Shown in pieces: positions 22,395-34,286 of a DNA stretch of 64,000 nucleotides (the stretch's first letter is position 1; the number at the start of each line of letters is the position of its first letter). The DNA comes from Areca catechu (Eukaryota > Streptophyta > Magnoliopsida > Arecales > Arecaceae): the NCBI GenBank assembly GCA_021397845.1, contig CM038044.1, positions 101,988,942 to 102,052,941 on the forward strand. Direction: 5' to 3'. The position numbers and the translations under genes were made by a program. The notes below the pieces were generated by a model, which was not told where the DNA came from, searched no databases, and saw only the letters and a list, made by a program, of their open reading frames with translations.

Positions 22395-22811
22395 GCATGC
22401 TAGAGTCGGCTCTTCCTTGGAAGTCAGCGCTTTCAATCCAAGCTAGTATTCCAATAATTCTTAACTCTTGAGTATAAATGACCTCTCAAAATATTTTAAG
22501 GACTTCCAATGAACTCTCCAACCATTTTAAACACTTCTAGACATAAAATTGAGCTCACTTTACCTTTCATGATATAAAGACCTTCTTAAAAGCATAAAGG
22601 TATTTACAATGATATATAGAGGTTTACAATGATCCAATTAAGCTTACTAATCATTCTAATAGCTCACAAACTATTTCAATAATACAAAAGTTTTCATGGA
22701 AGATTGGCCATTGGAAAGCTCTCTACAAAAATATTCTCACTCGTTTGAAAGTTAGTTTACTATTCATGCTCCAATATTTTGTAATCATCAAAATCATTCT
22801 TGGGATTAACA
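22395..22811 (-). repeat. Sir3 3' LTR, second part
   Basis: It continues the LTR broken by Gyp-C (gcatgctagagtcggctc) and ends ttgggattaaca, so the minus-strand LTR begins TGTTAATCCCAAGAATG. Sir1 and Sir2 LTRs begin TGTTGACTCC. The agagtcggct and aagtcagc motifs continue those in 3045-3315. Confidence 0.8.
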
Positions 22812-22840
22812 ATCTCATCCTTTTTAATGATGACAAAATA
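22812..22840 (-). other. Sir3 polypurine tract
   Basis: atctcatcctttttaatgat on plus is atcattaaaaaggatgagat on minus, directly before the LTR start. It matches the atcatcaaaaagggagagat of Sir1 and Sir2. Confidence 0.75.
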
Positions 22841-23740
22841 TTGGACATGGAGATTAAAAATTTGCACTATAAAATGCATCAGAGCTATGTGTATATGTAT
22901 GTGTGTAATAAACTTCTTCGTATAAAGAGTATCAAAGCATTAGATGTATCAAAAGGTAATTGTACCAAAGTTTATACAAAATACTAAAGCAGATTCTTCT
23001 ATAAGATGTATCAAAGCTTTAAAACTTGCATGTATCAGAGCATATTTATGATGTATCAACAATGTATCGTAGAATACTGAGTTTGTATCAAGGCTTATAA
23101 TGGAATATATTAGATCTAATGGATCTATATCAAAGTTAAAGAGAATGTATCAAGATTATTGGAATATATATCAAGACATGAAGTAAGGAATATATTAAAG
23201 CTTAAAAAGATTGAAAAGCATCAAAATAATGCTCTCCCTTAATTTAAGCTAAAAAAATATATCAGAGCAAATAAGTAAAGCAAATAAACATTACTCCCCC
23301 TATAAATTGCAATCTTATGCATCATTTTTAATTAGATTTTAATTTCAAGCAAGCTTTCTTTCACTTCCCTAACATTTCTCTCTCTTTTTTCATGTATTTT
23401 TAATCACATCTTTCCTCTCCTCTTTTTGTCATATGCAAAGAGGTTAAATGCATGATCATTTTATCTTTTTGGTTTACCCTGTGCATTTAAAACATATTTC
23501 TTTAGTGAAGAAAGTAAAGATAATATCATTCCATTAACGCATATCATAGAATAGAACACATAATGTATCATTCAAAGTCAGTGAAACATGGGACAAAATT
23601 TGATACACTATATGTATCAAAGTCAGGATACAACATAAAGTACACAAAATGTTTACTACAATAAAAGCATAAACAAGATACTACAATAAAATATGGATTC
23701 TAATAATCCAACAACATAAATCCTAATACATAAAATCTAT
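22841..23740. other. Sir3 3' non-coding region with extra purine tracts
   Basis: Minus-strand purine tracts appear as ctctccctt (about 23231) and ttactccccct (about 23289), plus tttttgtcat at about 23424. This mirrors the multi-tract region of Sir1 and Sir2. Repeated 'tgtatcaaag' phrases (22920-23210) resemble the region before the Sir1/Sir2 3' LTR. No ORF. Confidence 0.55.
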
Positions 23741-24614
23741 ATGATATGACCTAATCATTGTCATTATCCTCTAGAATGTTGGTAATGTAGGGTGCATATA
23801 TCCTAGAAGTATGAATTGGAGACGGATCACTAGCACTATAGGTCCTAGAAGCAAGTCCAAATCTAGGTGGTGGAGGAAAGCTTGTACCAAGTTGCACTAC
23901 TACTAAAAGGTGGCCTAGGAGTAGGTGATAGTTGTGGGGCTAACCTAGGCACCTAGCTAGCTAAAGGACTATTCGAAGGATGATCCGACCTAATGAATCC
24001 AAGTAGAACCGATCCTAACTCAGACTCTATCATATGGATCCCCTGCATGATGGATCAAATAGTGTTAGCCTGCTTCCTAGCAAATTGATCTGCTACTCCC
24101 CTCATGCATCCAAAATCAATTCATAAATTAGCCAAATTAGATCGAGAGCTAGGTTCTTGAGCTCTTTGAGCTTTCTCCACTACCTTCACTTGAAGAGTGA
24201 GCTCCCACATATCACCTCTCAACTTTTGATAGCTCCTAGTAACCTCCTGATGGCTCTGAGTGAACTCGTATCTCAAGTCACATATCATAGAAGGTGTCAA
24301 CAAATTGAGTGAACTACTCAAGACTAATCCCAGTAGAAGTAGAAGTAGAAGGTATAAATGGTCCTGCAGTAGTGGGTGTAGCTAGTGGCTTTCTAGGGCT
24401 GGCTGGCTTAGTGGTGGTGTGCTCTATCGAAACTGTAGCCATCAATATTGAGTCGAATGGTACAATAGTATCATCACGAGTCTCCTCAGCATCATCCACC
24501 TCATCATCATCATCATCTCCATCTCCATCCTCATTATTAGAAGATTTAGACCTAGCAGGTCTTATTGGAAATCACCTAGGATTTCATATATGGTTATTTT
24601 TTTATAATTTATAA
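23741..24614 (-). pseudogene. Sir3 third-ORF tail remnant
   Basis: On the minus strand the order is a run of acidic residues from gatgatgatgag triplets, the frame MDDAEETRDDTIVPFDS.. rich in Thr/Pro/Ser, then MSSSLNLLTPSMICDL with a predicted helical stretch. The position just before the purine-tract series is that of the third ORF in Sir1 and Sir2. Sequence likeness to those is weak, so this is a positional call. Confidence 0.4.
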
Positions 24615-26673
24615 TGAAAGATAATCTATTTTAAAATTATTTTAAATAGAAAACATGCATTTAAAACTATTCTAATAAATCCTAATTAAGATCGTGACAT
24701 GATATATGATATAAGAAACAAATTCAACATGCATCGATCTAACTGATGCATGCTATAGATCTAATCTACAAGTATTTAAAGGAACATATCCCACACCTGG
24801 TCACTGGTCAATGAATGTCATTGTTAATAGTGCATGGTAAATGGACTGGATGTTGCCTCGCAACTGTATAGGATGTCTGGCCTATATAAATAGTCTACAC
24901 AAAGTCCTAAGGGACACCTTCCCTGGAGTACTAGCTCCATGTAAAGGTGAGGATAGCTAATCTGAAGACCTTTGAATTTTCTCTAGCCCTCCAAAAAGAT
25001 GAGGAGATGGAGGATGAGGAGGATCAGATCGTGGAAGAAAAAGAAATCCAACAATAATTTTTTCCTATTTTCTTTTTCTCCTCTCTTTCTCTCTTTTCCT
25101 TAGTGCCAAGAAGGGACTCTCATGCATAACCTTGTTTCACGCCTACTCTCATATTATTTTGTTTGGTAATTCCCCTTCCTATTTCATAGTAAAACACCTC
25201 ATCTCATACCTCATGCCCATGAGAAAAATCTCATTTTAATTAGGTGTGGAGAGGGAGAGAAGCTGGATAGGTTAGGAGTCCTATCAATATTAGGATAAGG
25301 ACTAGAGTTTAAAACTAATGTAAACTCTAACTTATTTGAACTTAAAACTCCTTTTAAATTTAAATAAGCTTAGTCCTAATCAAAATGGGAAGAGGGGAGG
25401 GCACTAATCTAGATTTTGGCATGGAGTATCTTCATGCAAAAAATTATTTTGGTGTAAGAAGCAAAGTGGCACATGGAAGGAGTTTTAGTTTTTTAGGGCT
25501 CTTGTTTTAATTCAAATCCTATTCTAAATAAGATATGGTTTGGGCCAATTAAATTAATATGAAACCAATATAATTATATCCAATTAAATTATAATTAATT
25601 TAGAAATTAATTGTATCCAAATATGAATTAAAACAAGATTATAAACCCTTAACAATTAGGTCATCGAATAACCTAATCGAATGAAATTCAATTGAATCCA
25701 ATTCAATTGGACCTAACCTAAACCTCCTTGCTTAATCAAATTAAGCCAATTAGCAATCCAATTACTAATTGATTCTTATAAAATTAATTAATTATTAATA
25801 ATTTATTTATTTAAAATATTTATATATAATAAATTATTAATCATGTTTATAATTTTGCTACTGAACGATTCTCAATCATCAATTAGCCATCATGATCAAT
25901 TGGAAACTTCTATTATGTATGACCTCATAGATTGGAACACTAAACCAGTAGCTTAGAAACTATTTCTTGAACTAATTGATATAACCATCTAGCAATGATA
26001 TTCGATGTCCGGATAGGTTGAATAATGGTAAAGCAACATTCAAGAACCCATACTATGGTTTTCATATAATTCATTTCTTTAACCTAATATTTTAGAGTCA
26101 ACTACTAACTCTGAATAATGTATTCAAATATGTTTCAACTTACTAAATTATGTGACTCTTCATAAGGATTATCCTGGTCAAGGATTTGCTAAATTAAAAT
26201 AATACCAAGCATTTACTCCAGTAACTTGGAGTGGTCAACCCCTTATTGTCTTAACATCGACTTAACAAGTACTTGACTGCACTCAGAAATCTTCCATCAT
26301 TAAATTAAAAACCCAGGTAGTCGGTACCAAAGTACAATAGTTGCTTTCCAAGTCACCGTGATAGTCTTAGGTCAGAGGGATACTTGTACATATACCCTTT
26401 CTACAAGATATTTTTGATAGCAGAGTACTCCATAGAGTTGATCACTATTTTGTATTATATACTCTACACTCACCTAAATGCCATACTGGTGTCTCCACAC
26501 TCCTTAGTTAAGAGGACAACCAAACTATATTGCACTTAATGACCTATTCTTGATAAACATTATCGTTCTAGGTAACAATATATCATTTGGTCATGAACCA
26601 ATTTAGGAATTACTTGATAAATCTTTTTTTAGTTCTAAAGACTTCAACACATTAGAGTTCAAAGAAAGATGAC
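24615..26673. other. AT-rich sequence, unassigned, LTR-like
   Basis: No coding domain. The end gaaatccaaca near 25053 could be an LTR border of a minus-strand element (TGTTGGATTTC on minus), but I found no matching duplication. Repeated aattaaattaa/ccaattaaat phrases fill 25540-25860. Probably further transposon leader or LTR sequence. Confidence 0.35.
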
Positions 26674-27392
26674 TGTTGTCACCAAGATCACATCCTACCT
26701 ATGAGCTTGGTGGGTCCCGGGGCCATGTCTATTACTCCAGGAATTGTCGGATGTCTCATCCCTAGGATTCCCTAATCGTCAGATGATCCTGCAAGAGAAA
26801 GAGAGACCAAGCTAAGGATCCCTGTAAGGACACTCCGATGGTCAAGTTTGGTGATCAAGGGCAACAGATCCTCAATCACGGAGGCCTAGGTGACCATCAT
26901 GAAGAGACTTTTTTAAAGAAAGGATTTCTTTCTAAGTAGTGAGAGTTGCTTGCCACTTCTCCTTTCTCCTTACCTTCGTCGGAGGTCCCCCTTACCAATA
27001 TATATGAAAGCTAATGTTGATGGAAAGAATCGGGTGTCCTGGAAGTGCACCCCACTGAGCAGGGTGCAGGCTTTGCAGGACCCTGTGAGATAGAAACTAG
27101 AGTCCCAGCAAGGCCCTCAGTATTGGGTGCAGGCAGCATGCTATGGTGCACCCTCCTGGGAGAGGGTGTAGGCTTAGCAAGATCCTATGGGATAGAAACT
27201 AGGGTCCCAATAGGGGCCCCTTACATTGGATATAGGCAACGTGTTGTAGGCTTACCTTTCTAAGAAGGGTATAGTCTTGCAAGGATCGGAGTCTCGATAG
27301 GACCTCCTGTATGGGAGGTAGACTGCATGCCACGTGGCTCACTATCCTGATAGAGCATGCTTCTGTGGGGGCATAGGACTGGCGATGCATCA
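26674..27392 (-). repeat. Tat-E 3' LTR
   Basis: About 719 bp, TGTTGTCACCAAG...CGATGCATCA, next to the tract ctccccccttttaatg. It contains the block ctgcaagagaaagagagacc.. cactccgatggtcaag seen in many plant Tat LTRs. Within it, the phrase (gg)gtgcaggc..atagaaactagggtccc occurs about three times from 27045 to 27300. The five bases before it are atgac; the partner is not in the window. Confidence 0.55.
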
Positions 27393-27408
27393 CTCCCCCC
27401 TTTTAATG
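27393..27408 (-). other. Polypurine tract of Tat-E
   Basis: ctccccccttttaatg on plus, a purine tract on minus, directly inside the LTR. Confidence 0.5.
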
Positions 27409-27559
27409 TTGCAACAAGTTCGGTGGAGATAGCGACCTTGCTCTCCTTAGTCACCATTCGACATCATCGAGACCAAGCAAGCTACACACACTTGCCTAGG
27501 GTTGATGCATCCTTCAATCCTCCTTTCCACCCTTGGCTCGCAAGGGACAACTCTTCTTG

Positions 27560-27885
27560 CAACTAGGGTTTAGGCTGGCTAGAAGCTCTACTTGGCCAGG
27601 AGCTATACTCAGCCAGAAGCTCTACTTGGCCAGGAGCTATACTCGGCCAGAAGCTCTACTTGGCCAGGAGCTCTACTCGGCCAGAAGCTCTACTCAGCTA
27701 GGAGCTTTACTCAACCAGGAGCTCTACTCTACCACGAACTCTAGTCAGTTAGGAGCTCTACTCGGCCAGGGACTCTAATTAACTAGGAGCTCTACTTGAC
27801 TAGGAGCTTTACTCAATTGGGGATTCTAGTTAGCCAGGAGCTCTACTCAGCCAGGGACTCTAGTTAACCAGGAGCTTTACTTGAT
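27560..27885. repeat. 18-bp tandem repeat (ggccaggagctctactc)
   Basis: About 18 degenerate copies of a unit near ctcggccaggagctcta, alternating in pairs (..ggccaggagctatact / cggccagaagctctact). They become more diverged toward 27880. Located in the 3' part of Tat-E between LTR and antisense ORF. Confidence 0.85.
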
Positions 27886-28797
27886 CGAGGTATGGATTAT
27901 GGATGCCACGTCAGTGTCAGCCATGTTAGATGTAGGGTGCCATGTTGGATTAGTATGCCATGTCAATAACTAGCCATGTCAGATGCGGGCACCATATCAG
28001 CCTCTAGCCACATCAGATACCCCTCACTTTCGAGCCTAGAGCGCTTTACAACTTTTCGAGTTTGGGGTGAAGGGAGTAATTTCATTGTCACTAACGTGAA
28101 AGGCCATCATGCCTATTATTAAATGCCTCGACCTTTGATGATTCGCAGATCATGTTAGTGCCAATTGGGAGTTGCTACATCATCAAAAGTGGTGATGCAA
28201 AATGATGCCATTGCACCCCTGGTATGACGGTTCACGAGTTGAAGCACCATGGATGGTGGGCGACTGACATGCATATAAATCTCGTTGTTCGATGGAGGGA
28301 AAGGTTGCATCCATTGGCTGGCATGATTCTAAGAGGGGGTTTTGTCGTCTCTTTTAGATAAGTAGCCTACTTCATTACATCCCTTCAAAATCACCGGGCA
28401 AAGAAGGAAGAATAGAGAAGAAAGAGGGAAACTTTTCACCCATTTTTGGAAACCTTGACTCGAAGCTTTGCACAGGTTAGTCCTTCTTTGCTTTCTCTCC
28501 TTCTGGTTAGCACCGAGGGAGTGTCTCCTGTCCTTAGGTTTCTTTCCTTTTCCTTACTTTTTGTTCAACCATGAGTTCCTCCAGAGGTGGATGCCATTCC
28601 TCGGAGCATCATCCCCTGGGCTGCCTAAGTGCAGTAGAGCCATCCTAGCCTAGGCCTCCTTCCTTGGATAGCGAGAAGGACATTCCCATTCATGTCTGCT
28701 AAGGCCCCCACCAGATAGTGGACCCTAACACCTTAGCTTTGCCTCCTCTTCCCTCATCTTCGAGCCAAGACCTGGTGGGCCGTCTGGTGTCAATTCG
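27886..28797. other. Tat-E spacer before the antisense ORF
   Basis: Contains degenerate gccatgtcagatg repeats (27900-28020) and otherwise non-coding sequence. Purine-rich aagaaggaagaatagagaag (28399-28418) and a region like a 5' untranslated leader of the plus-strand ORF follow. Nothing else recognised. Confidence 0.4.
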
Positions 28798-30806
28798 ATG
28801 ATGACCAGGATGGATGCCCTCTACTTATGAGGCATGCATGGGATCTTGAATTTTATCCGGATCACGATCCTAGGCGCTGAGGAACGGGTTACCTCAGGTG
28901 AGCCAGGCCGGATTGCCTTGTATAAAAACTTTTTCCTCGCTTTCTTCTGACTCCCTCTCCATCCTTTCAACTCATCTTTTTTAGATCACTATATGCTAGT
29001 TCCAGCCTTGCTTACCCCAAACTCCTTTAGGGTCATCTCCTCCTTCATTGTCTTATGCCACTTCCATGGTATCGTCACCCAGTTTTCCATCTTTAGGGCC
29101 TATTTCACCTTGAAATGCCACCCTACAGATAGGGGGTGGTGGTTCATAGCACCCCATCCTGGGATGTTCCGGTTTGACCTACCCACTTTCATCAAGGGAT
29201 GAAAGAGTAGATTTCTCTTCACTTTGGTCAAGGAAGTTGACTAGGTCTGGAACGACCCCGATTGGTCTCCTAAAAGAATACCATGATGGATTTTTCTAAT
29301 TAAGAGGTGTTCGATCAACTGGTCACCTTGAAGATTCCATGCGAGCGGGACCTCTTCTCTGAGCAAAACCTGTTTGATGTCAGAATCAGTCCGGTCCAAT
29401 CTTTAGGTAAGGTCCAAAATCTATCTTCTTCAATGATTTTTGGCAACTAACTGAGCTTTTCCCTCCAATGCATATATGAAATTCTCTGTTGACAAAATTC
29501 AACAGATGACCCGTAAGCAATCATCATCGACAAAGCCCCAAGAGGGGTTAGCGAAGAGACCCCACCAGGAGCCAGAATAGAGGTCCCGTGGGAACCCATT
29601 AGAGGGGCACCGGGTGGAAAGGGCTCTAGATCCTCTGGCACTAGTTGTAGAGATAGCCAAAGGCATGAGCCTGGGACCTAGCGGGACCATCAAGCCAGGG
29701 GAGAGGTCCCCTCAGCCTTCTCTAGTGGCTCCCAAGGTCATAGCCATCCCTCCATCTCCTGAGGTAGCCACCATTGCAGGACCGGAGAGTGCCCCTACCC
29801 ACCCGTGGCTTCCACAAAAGCAGGGTCCCAACCAGTGGACTTGGCATCGACCGACCCTTCTTCCTCTATGACCTCGACCCCTGGTTTAGCCAGGATGTTT
29901 ACAACTATGCCACCCCACACATCAGTCACCCTTGATGCTAGCCTGGTTGAGAGGTTGCTGTGTTTCATCTTGCATCCTCGAGATCACAAAGAGAGAGGCA
30001 ACTGCATGCTAGGGGACACCAACACCGAGATTTTCCCCTAGCTCCTTTCGATAAGCTCTATTTTTTTTGCATCCCTGTCGAGCTTTGGATTCGAGTGATG
30101 GAGAGGCTAACTAGCCATTTCTTCATGGTTCTTCATCTCAGGTCATCTAGGATGCATTCCTGATCAAGGATGCATATCGGGCATTGCTCCAATGAGATGT
30201 AGAGTCTCACAGTAGGGCCAACATTGTCGTGGCAAGGGCCAGGGTCCTAGCAAACCAAATTCCAACCTTGGAGGCCCAGGTGAAAGAGCTAGAGGTTGAA
30301 GTCGAGAGCTCACAAGACCCCATCGCTGAACTCAAGCTATGGGTGGAGGGCCGTGAAGCTAAGCTCGTGGACAAGGCAAAGTACATCGCCCTCTTGGAGG
30401 TGTGTCTCACCGAGTCCACTACTATGGCACTCCGTCAGGAGGGAAATTATGGGCCCTCAGCATGCATCTAGACCTGGAAGAGGATAGAGCCATGGTGGCC
30501 GAGTAAAGGCCACCACCACCGAGGTGGTGGTGGAGGCGGCGAAGAAGGAAGCGGCCCAAGCGATTATGTGGTATAAGGCCTCGATAGAGTTCAGGGGTGA
30601 GGTGAGTGAAGCCATCTGTGATGCTTTCTTCAAGGGTTTTGAAGAATGCAAGAAGGAGGCGTGGCTCTTCAATCACCCAGATCTGCACAACATCATAACC
30701 GACAAGCCCGGGGATGCCACAAACGAGGCGGACCTCCCTGCACCGGTCGATCCAATGGAAGTCACCGAGCTGAGGTCAACCTGGTCCTACCCCAAGAGAC
30801 CCAGGC
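28798..30806 (+). pseudogene. Tat-E antisense ORF, Transposase_28-like, 5' part
   Basis: The plus strand encodes a protein resembling Pfam 'putative gypsy type transposon' (Transposase_28). Diagnostic wording at 28945-29275 is HYMLVPALLTPNSFRVISSF, FRAYFTLKCHP, GWWFIAP and WNDPDWSP. A low-complexity linker follows. A coiled coil at 30229-30440 (LEAQVKELEVEVESSQ) is followed by a C-terminal block at 30540-30690 (SEAICDAFFKGFEECKKEAWL). Stops and frameshifts occur throughout. The function of these extra ORFs is unknown. The frame is cut by Chr-B at 30806 and resumes at 60211. Expression would be from the strand opposite to gag-pol. Confidence 0.75.
30802..30806. repeat. Target-site duplication of Chr-B (left), caggc
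   Basis: caggc precedes the TGATGTGGCATGC start; taggc follows the other end at 60211-60215. The one mismatch is c/t. Confidence 0.8.
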
Positions 30807-30948
30807 TGATGTGGCATGCAAAAATGAAGACTAACTTAATGGATTAATTAATTGATTGAGCAATGATACCTATCCACATTAGCAATAATTCATATGTAAG
30901 ATTGTTAAAAGTAATTCAAAGAAGAGACTAATTAATGAAATGAAACTT
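30807..30948 (-). repeat. Chr-B 3' LTR, part 1
   Basis: tgatgtggcatgcaaaaatgaagactaac.. matches 58761-58902. The last five bases, aactt, are the left duplication of Sir2. Confidence 0.93.
30944..30948. repeat. Target-site duplication of Sir2 (left), aactt
   Basis: The right copy at 43637-43641 reads aacct, and the empty site in the sister LTR (about 58898) also reads aacct. The left copy therefore acquired a C-to-T change after insertion. Confidence 0.85.
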
Positions 30949-32513
30949 TGTTGACTCTGTTATTGATTTTGATGATAAGCAAAAATAGTTAAGTATAAGT
31001 TGAGTATTAATAGTTTCCTTGAAGCGTGTTTTTGTTGAAAAAGGTGCTCATAAATTTGAAGAAGTTGTTTGATTGAAGAAGCCAAGTTTACATGAAAAGA
31101 ACTGCTCAAAGAGGACTTGAAAAGTCAAAATTTGCTTGATTGGACTGGTATTGATTGGACAAATTTGGTTCAGCACAAGTTTAAGAATTTTTGAGAATAT
31201 TTCAATAAGGTGTCGACTGAAAGTGTCGACACATGACACCAAGTGTCGATACATTGAGGTGAAGTGTCGACACATGGAGGTGAAGTATCGACTCAAGCCG
31301 GTATGCAAAGAATGTTTCAAATGTCACGGTCGAAGTGTCAACACATGGACCTGAAGTGTCGACTCAAAGTATCAAGACATGGATCAGCTCATCGCCTGAG
31401 ATTTTCAAACTACAGAATATGCTAAAAATGAAAAACTACAGAAGTGTCGACACATGGAATTTAAGTGTCGACTTAAAGTGTCGACTCACCTGAGGAAGTG
31501 TTGATACATCTGAGATTTTCAGAGAACCAGATTGAAGATTTTTGAATTGGGTGTGGACTCATGAAGCTCAAGTGTCGACTCACAACCTAAAGTGTCGACA
31601 CATGGAGTTCTGGAAATAGTAATGGCTAGTTTTTCAAATACAGAACTTGATCCTTTTACCCTCCAATAGCTAGTTTTTCAAGTCTAACGACTAGAAACAG
31701 GATTTGATATATTGGGGAGGTATTTATATGCTCTAAATCAAATCAAAAGATGAACTATTGATGAGAATGAAATAGAAGCATTCTAGAGAGAAGAAAAGAG
31801 AGCTTTAACTCCTATTCATTGAAGATTCAACCACTCTCAAGCAGAAGCAAACCTCCAAGCATTCAAGAGTCTTTAAGAGCATTGAAGATCATCTATTCTT
31901 AACAAGTTCAAAGCACCTCTACATCGAGCTTCAAAGAGATACCCACTTTATTTTAGAAAGCTTATATTATTTCTCTACTTCTAAACTTTATTTGTTGTAA
32001 GGGTTCTTGGTTAGCCTATTGGAAAACTAAGGGAGGTTACTGGTGTGCCTTTGAAAACCAATTAGGTTCTTGGTTAGCCCAGAAAATCAAGGAAGGTTGG
32101 TGGTTAGCCCGTAAAACCATTTATGTTCTTGGTTAGCACATAAAACCAAGTCAGGTTTTAACTTGTTGGCCTTATGAAAACAAGTTGGATTTTTGATTAG
32201 TGAGCCCGCAAAACTAATCAACTGTAATCGGTATGATTATAGTGAATTCCCAAGGAGATCTTGGGGAGTGGATGTAGGTGCATCGGATAGCACCGAACCA
32301 CTATATTTCTTGGTCTTTGTGGTTGATTGATCTCTCTACTTGCTTCTCACTTATTGCTCTTTATTTCTGCTGCACTTTTATTTAAGAGCATTACATTTGA
32401 TTTCTTTGTACCTTAATTGATTGTTGGATTAGATTGCATAGCATTACATTGCATCAAGTAAAATTTTTAGAGACTCAATTCACCCCCCCTCTTGGGTTGC
32501 TTACTGGGCAACA
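30949..32513 (+). repeat. Sir2 5' LTR
   Basis: 1565 bp, TGTTGACTCTG...TACTGGGCAACA. It has a GTGTCGAC array at 31211-31610 with nine exact copies and a TATA-like tatttatatg at 31721-31730. The ttggttagccc/ggttggtg module array lies at about 32005-32225. Confidence 0.95.
31211..31610. promoter_or_regulatory. GTGTCGAC motif array in Sir2 U3
   Basis: Nine exact GTGTCGAC plus variants such as gtatcgac, gtgttgat and gtgtcaac, often as agtgtcgacacatgg. Same position relative to the TATA-like box as in Sir1. Confidence 0.8.
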
Positions 32514-32515
32514 AG

Positions 32516-32528
32516 TGGTATCAGAGCC
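32516..32528 (+). other. Primer-binding site of Sir2 (initiator Met tRNA)
   Basis: tggtatcagagcc lies two bases after the 5' LTR and is the canonical plant tRNA-iMet primer site. Confidence 0.95.
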
Positions 32529-32570
32529 CTGTTCTCAGTATATAGGCTTTATCACTTTGAGTAAAGATCT

Positions 32571-34089
32571 GTGGCAGCTCCAATTGGTACTAGCATAGTT
32601 AAGGGTCAAGCCTCAAATAGACCTCCATTTTTCAATGGATCAAATTACACATATTGGAAAACTAGGATGATAATTTATTTGTATTCTATTGATTATAATT
32701 TATGGAGAGTTGTAGATAAAGGTCCTTATATTCCTTCAGTAGTGGTTATTGGTGTTTCCATCCCAAAGCTTGAAGAGGATTGGGATGAAAATGATATTAA
32801 GCAATCCGAGATCAATGCCAAGGCAATAAATCTCCTTTATTGTACATTAGATCCTAGTGAATTTAATAGGATATCTACATGCACCTCGGCTAAAGAAATA
32901 TGGAACACACTTGAAGTTACCCATGAGGGTACCGATCAAGTAAAAAATACTAAAGTGAACATGTTAGTGCACACATATGAGATATTTCGAATGGAACCTA
33001 ATGAAACTATCACTGATATGTACACAAGATTCACAAATATTATAAATGGAATGAGAAGTCTTGGAAAGGTAATGTCTAATGCTGATCTTGTGAATAAAAT
33101 CCTCAGGTCACTTCCAACATCATGGGATCCGAAGGTGACCGCAATCCAAGAAGCCAAGGACGTTGACAAAGTACCTCTAGAGCAGCTAGTTGGATCGCTC
33201 ATGACTTATGAGCTAAATTTGAAACAAAAAATAATGGACATGGATAAAAGGAAAAAGGGGATTGCTTTCAAATCAAACATACAAGAAGAATCTTCAATAG
33301 ATTAGTGCGAAGAAGAAGAAGATGAAGGTGAAGAAGCCCTCCTTGCAAGGAAATTTAAAAGGTTCATGAAGAGGAGGAAGTTTCCTTACAAAAAGAAATA
33401 TCAATCAAAAGAAAAAGGAAAAGAGAAAGAGAAGGAAAAAGAAAAGGAAAAGGAGAAAGAAATACCTACATGCTTCGAGTGCAAGAAGCCGGGTCACTAC
33501 AAGTTTGATTGCCCTCTCCTTAAGAAGTCAAGAAATTAAGAAAGAAAGCAATGATGGCTACCTGGAGTGACAATTAAGATTCCAGTTTTGATGAAGAGCA
33601 GACATAAGTTGCAAATCTCTATTTAATGGCACATCAAGAGCAAGATGAGGTAAATTCCGATACTGAAATAGATTTTACGTTTGATGAGCTTAGAAATGCT
33701 TTTGATGAACTCATGCATGATTATAAACTCATTTTATATGAAAATAAAAAGTTGAAAAAGCATGCAAATAGTTGCTCTCTTGAAAACAATTCCTTGTTGA
33801 ATGAAGTTAATGATTTGAATTCTAAAATTGGATGGTTTAGAAAAGAAAAATAATGCTTTATCAATGGAAAATGAAGTTGAAAAGACCCAAGAATGTTATT
33901 TCAAATGGTGATCTTTTAAAGAAAAACAAAGATTTAGAATTGGAAAATGTTAAGTACAAAAATGAACTTGAAAAGATAAAGCCTTTTGTTGAAAAATTTA
34001 CTTATAGTTCAGAAAAATTGAACCTACTTTTGAATAGTCAAAGAGCCATTTTCAATAAAGCATGTTTAGATTTTAGACCACAAAAATAA
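32571..34089 (+). pseudogene. Sir2 gag (broken, start codon lost)
   Basis: Homologous to Sir1 gag, but the initiator position reads GTG (32571) where Sir1 has ATG. The frame is open to a TAG at about 33303 after the basic MDKRKKGIAFKS segment. A complete first CCHC knuckle lies at 33473-33516 (CFECKKPGHYKFDC). A coiled-coil-rich stretch (33626-34089) with a frameshift near 33850 follows. A complete second knuckle lies just after, at about 34138-34180 (CFSCKKLGHKSFQC). Both knuckles keep all four metal ligands here, unlike in Sir1. Gag would form the particle and bind element RNA. Confidence 0.85.
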
Positions 34090-34286
34090 TAAAAGTATTT
34101 CAAAAACTTTTTTGTACCTGCATCATCCAGCATAACATGTTTTTCATGTAAAAAGTTAGGTCACAAATCTTTTCAATGCAATTTAAGAAAAATTAATTCT
34201 TTTGGTAAAGTGTAGGTTCTAAAAGGAACCATTTTAAGTACTAACCCTAAAAGATCCAAGTTGGCTTGAGTACCTAAAAACAAAGC

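Larger units (their letters stand above)
2224..24614 (-). mobile_element. Old minus-strand Sirevirus Sir3 (3' part), with nested Gyp-C and Sir1
   Basis: The element consists of a 3' LTR (2224-3342 plus 22395-22811), a polypurine tract (22812-22840), a non-coding stretch with further purine-tract copies, and the tail of a third ORF (about 23750-24614). Gag and pol are not visible, so the 5' two-thirds is missing or lies beyond a rearrangement. The right boundary is approximate, set where recognisable Sirevirus sequence stops. Confidence 0.65.

Noticed and set aside
24569..25053. A solo LTR with borders TGGAAATCACC and AAATCCAACA
   Set aside because: Flanking five bases (cttat and ataat) do not match, so the borders are not supported. 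Left as unassigned.
28993..30834. A host gene encoding a coiled-coil protein
   Set aside because: The domain wording matches the gypsy-associated Transposase_28 family, the frame is broken many times, and it sits between LTR and integrase of a Tat element.
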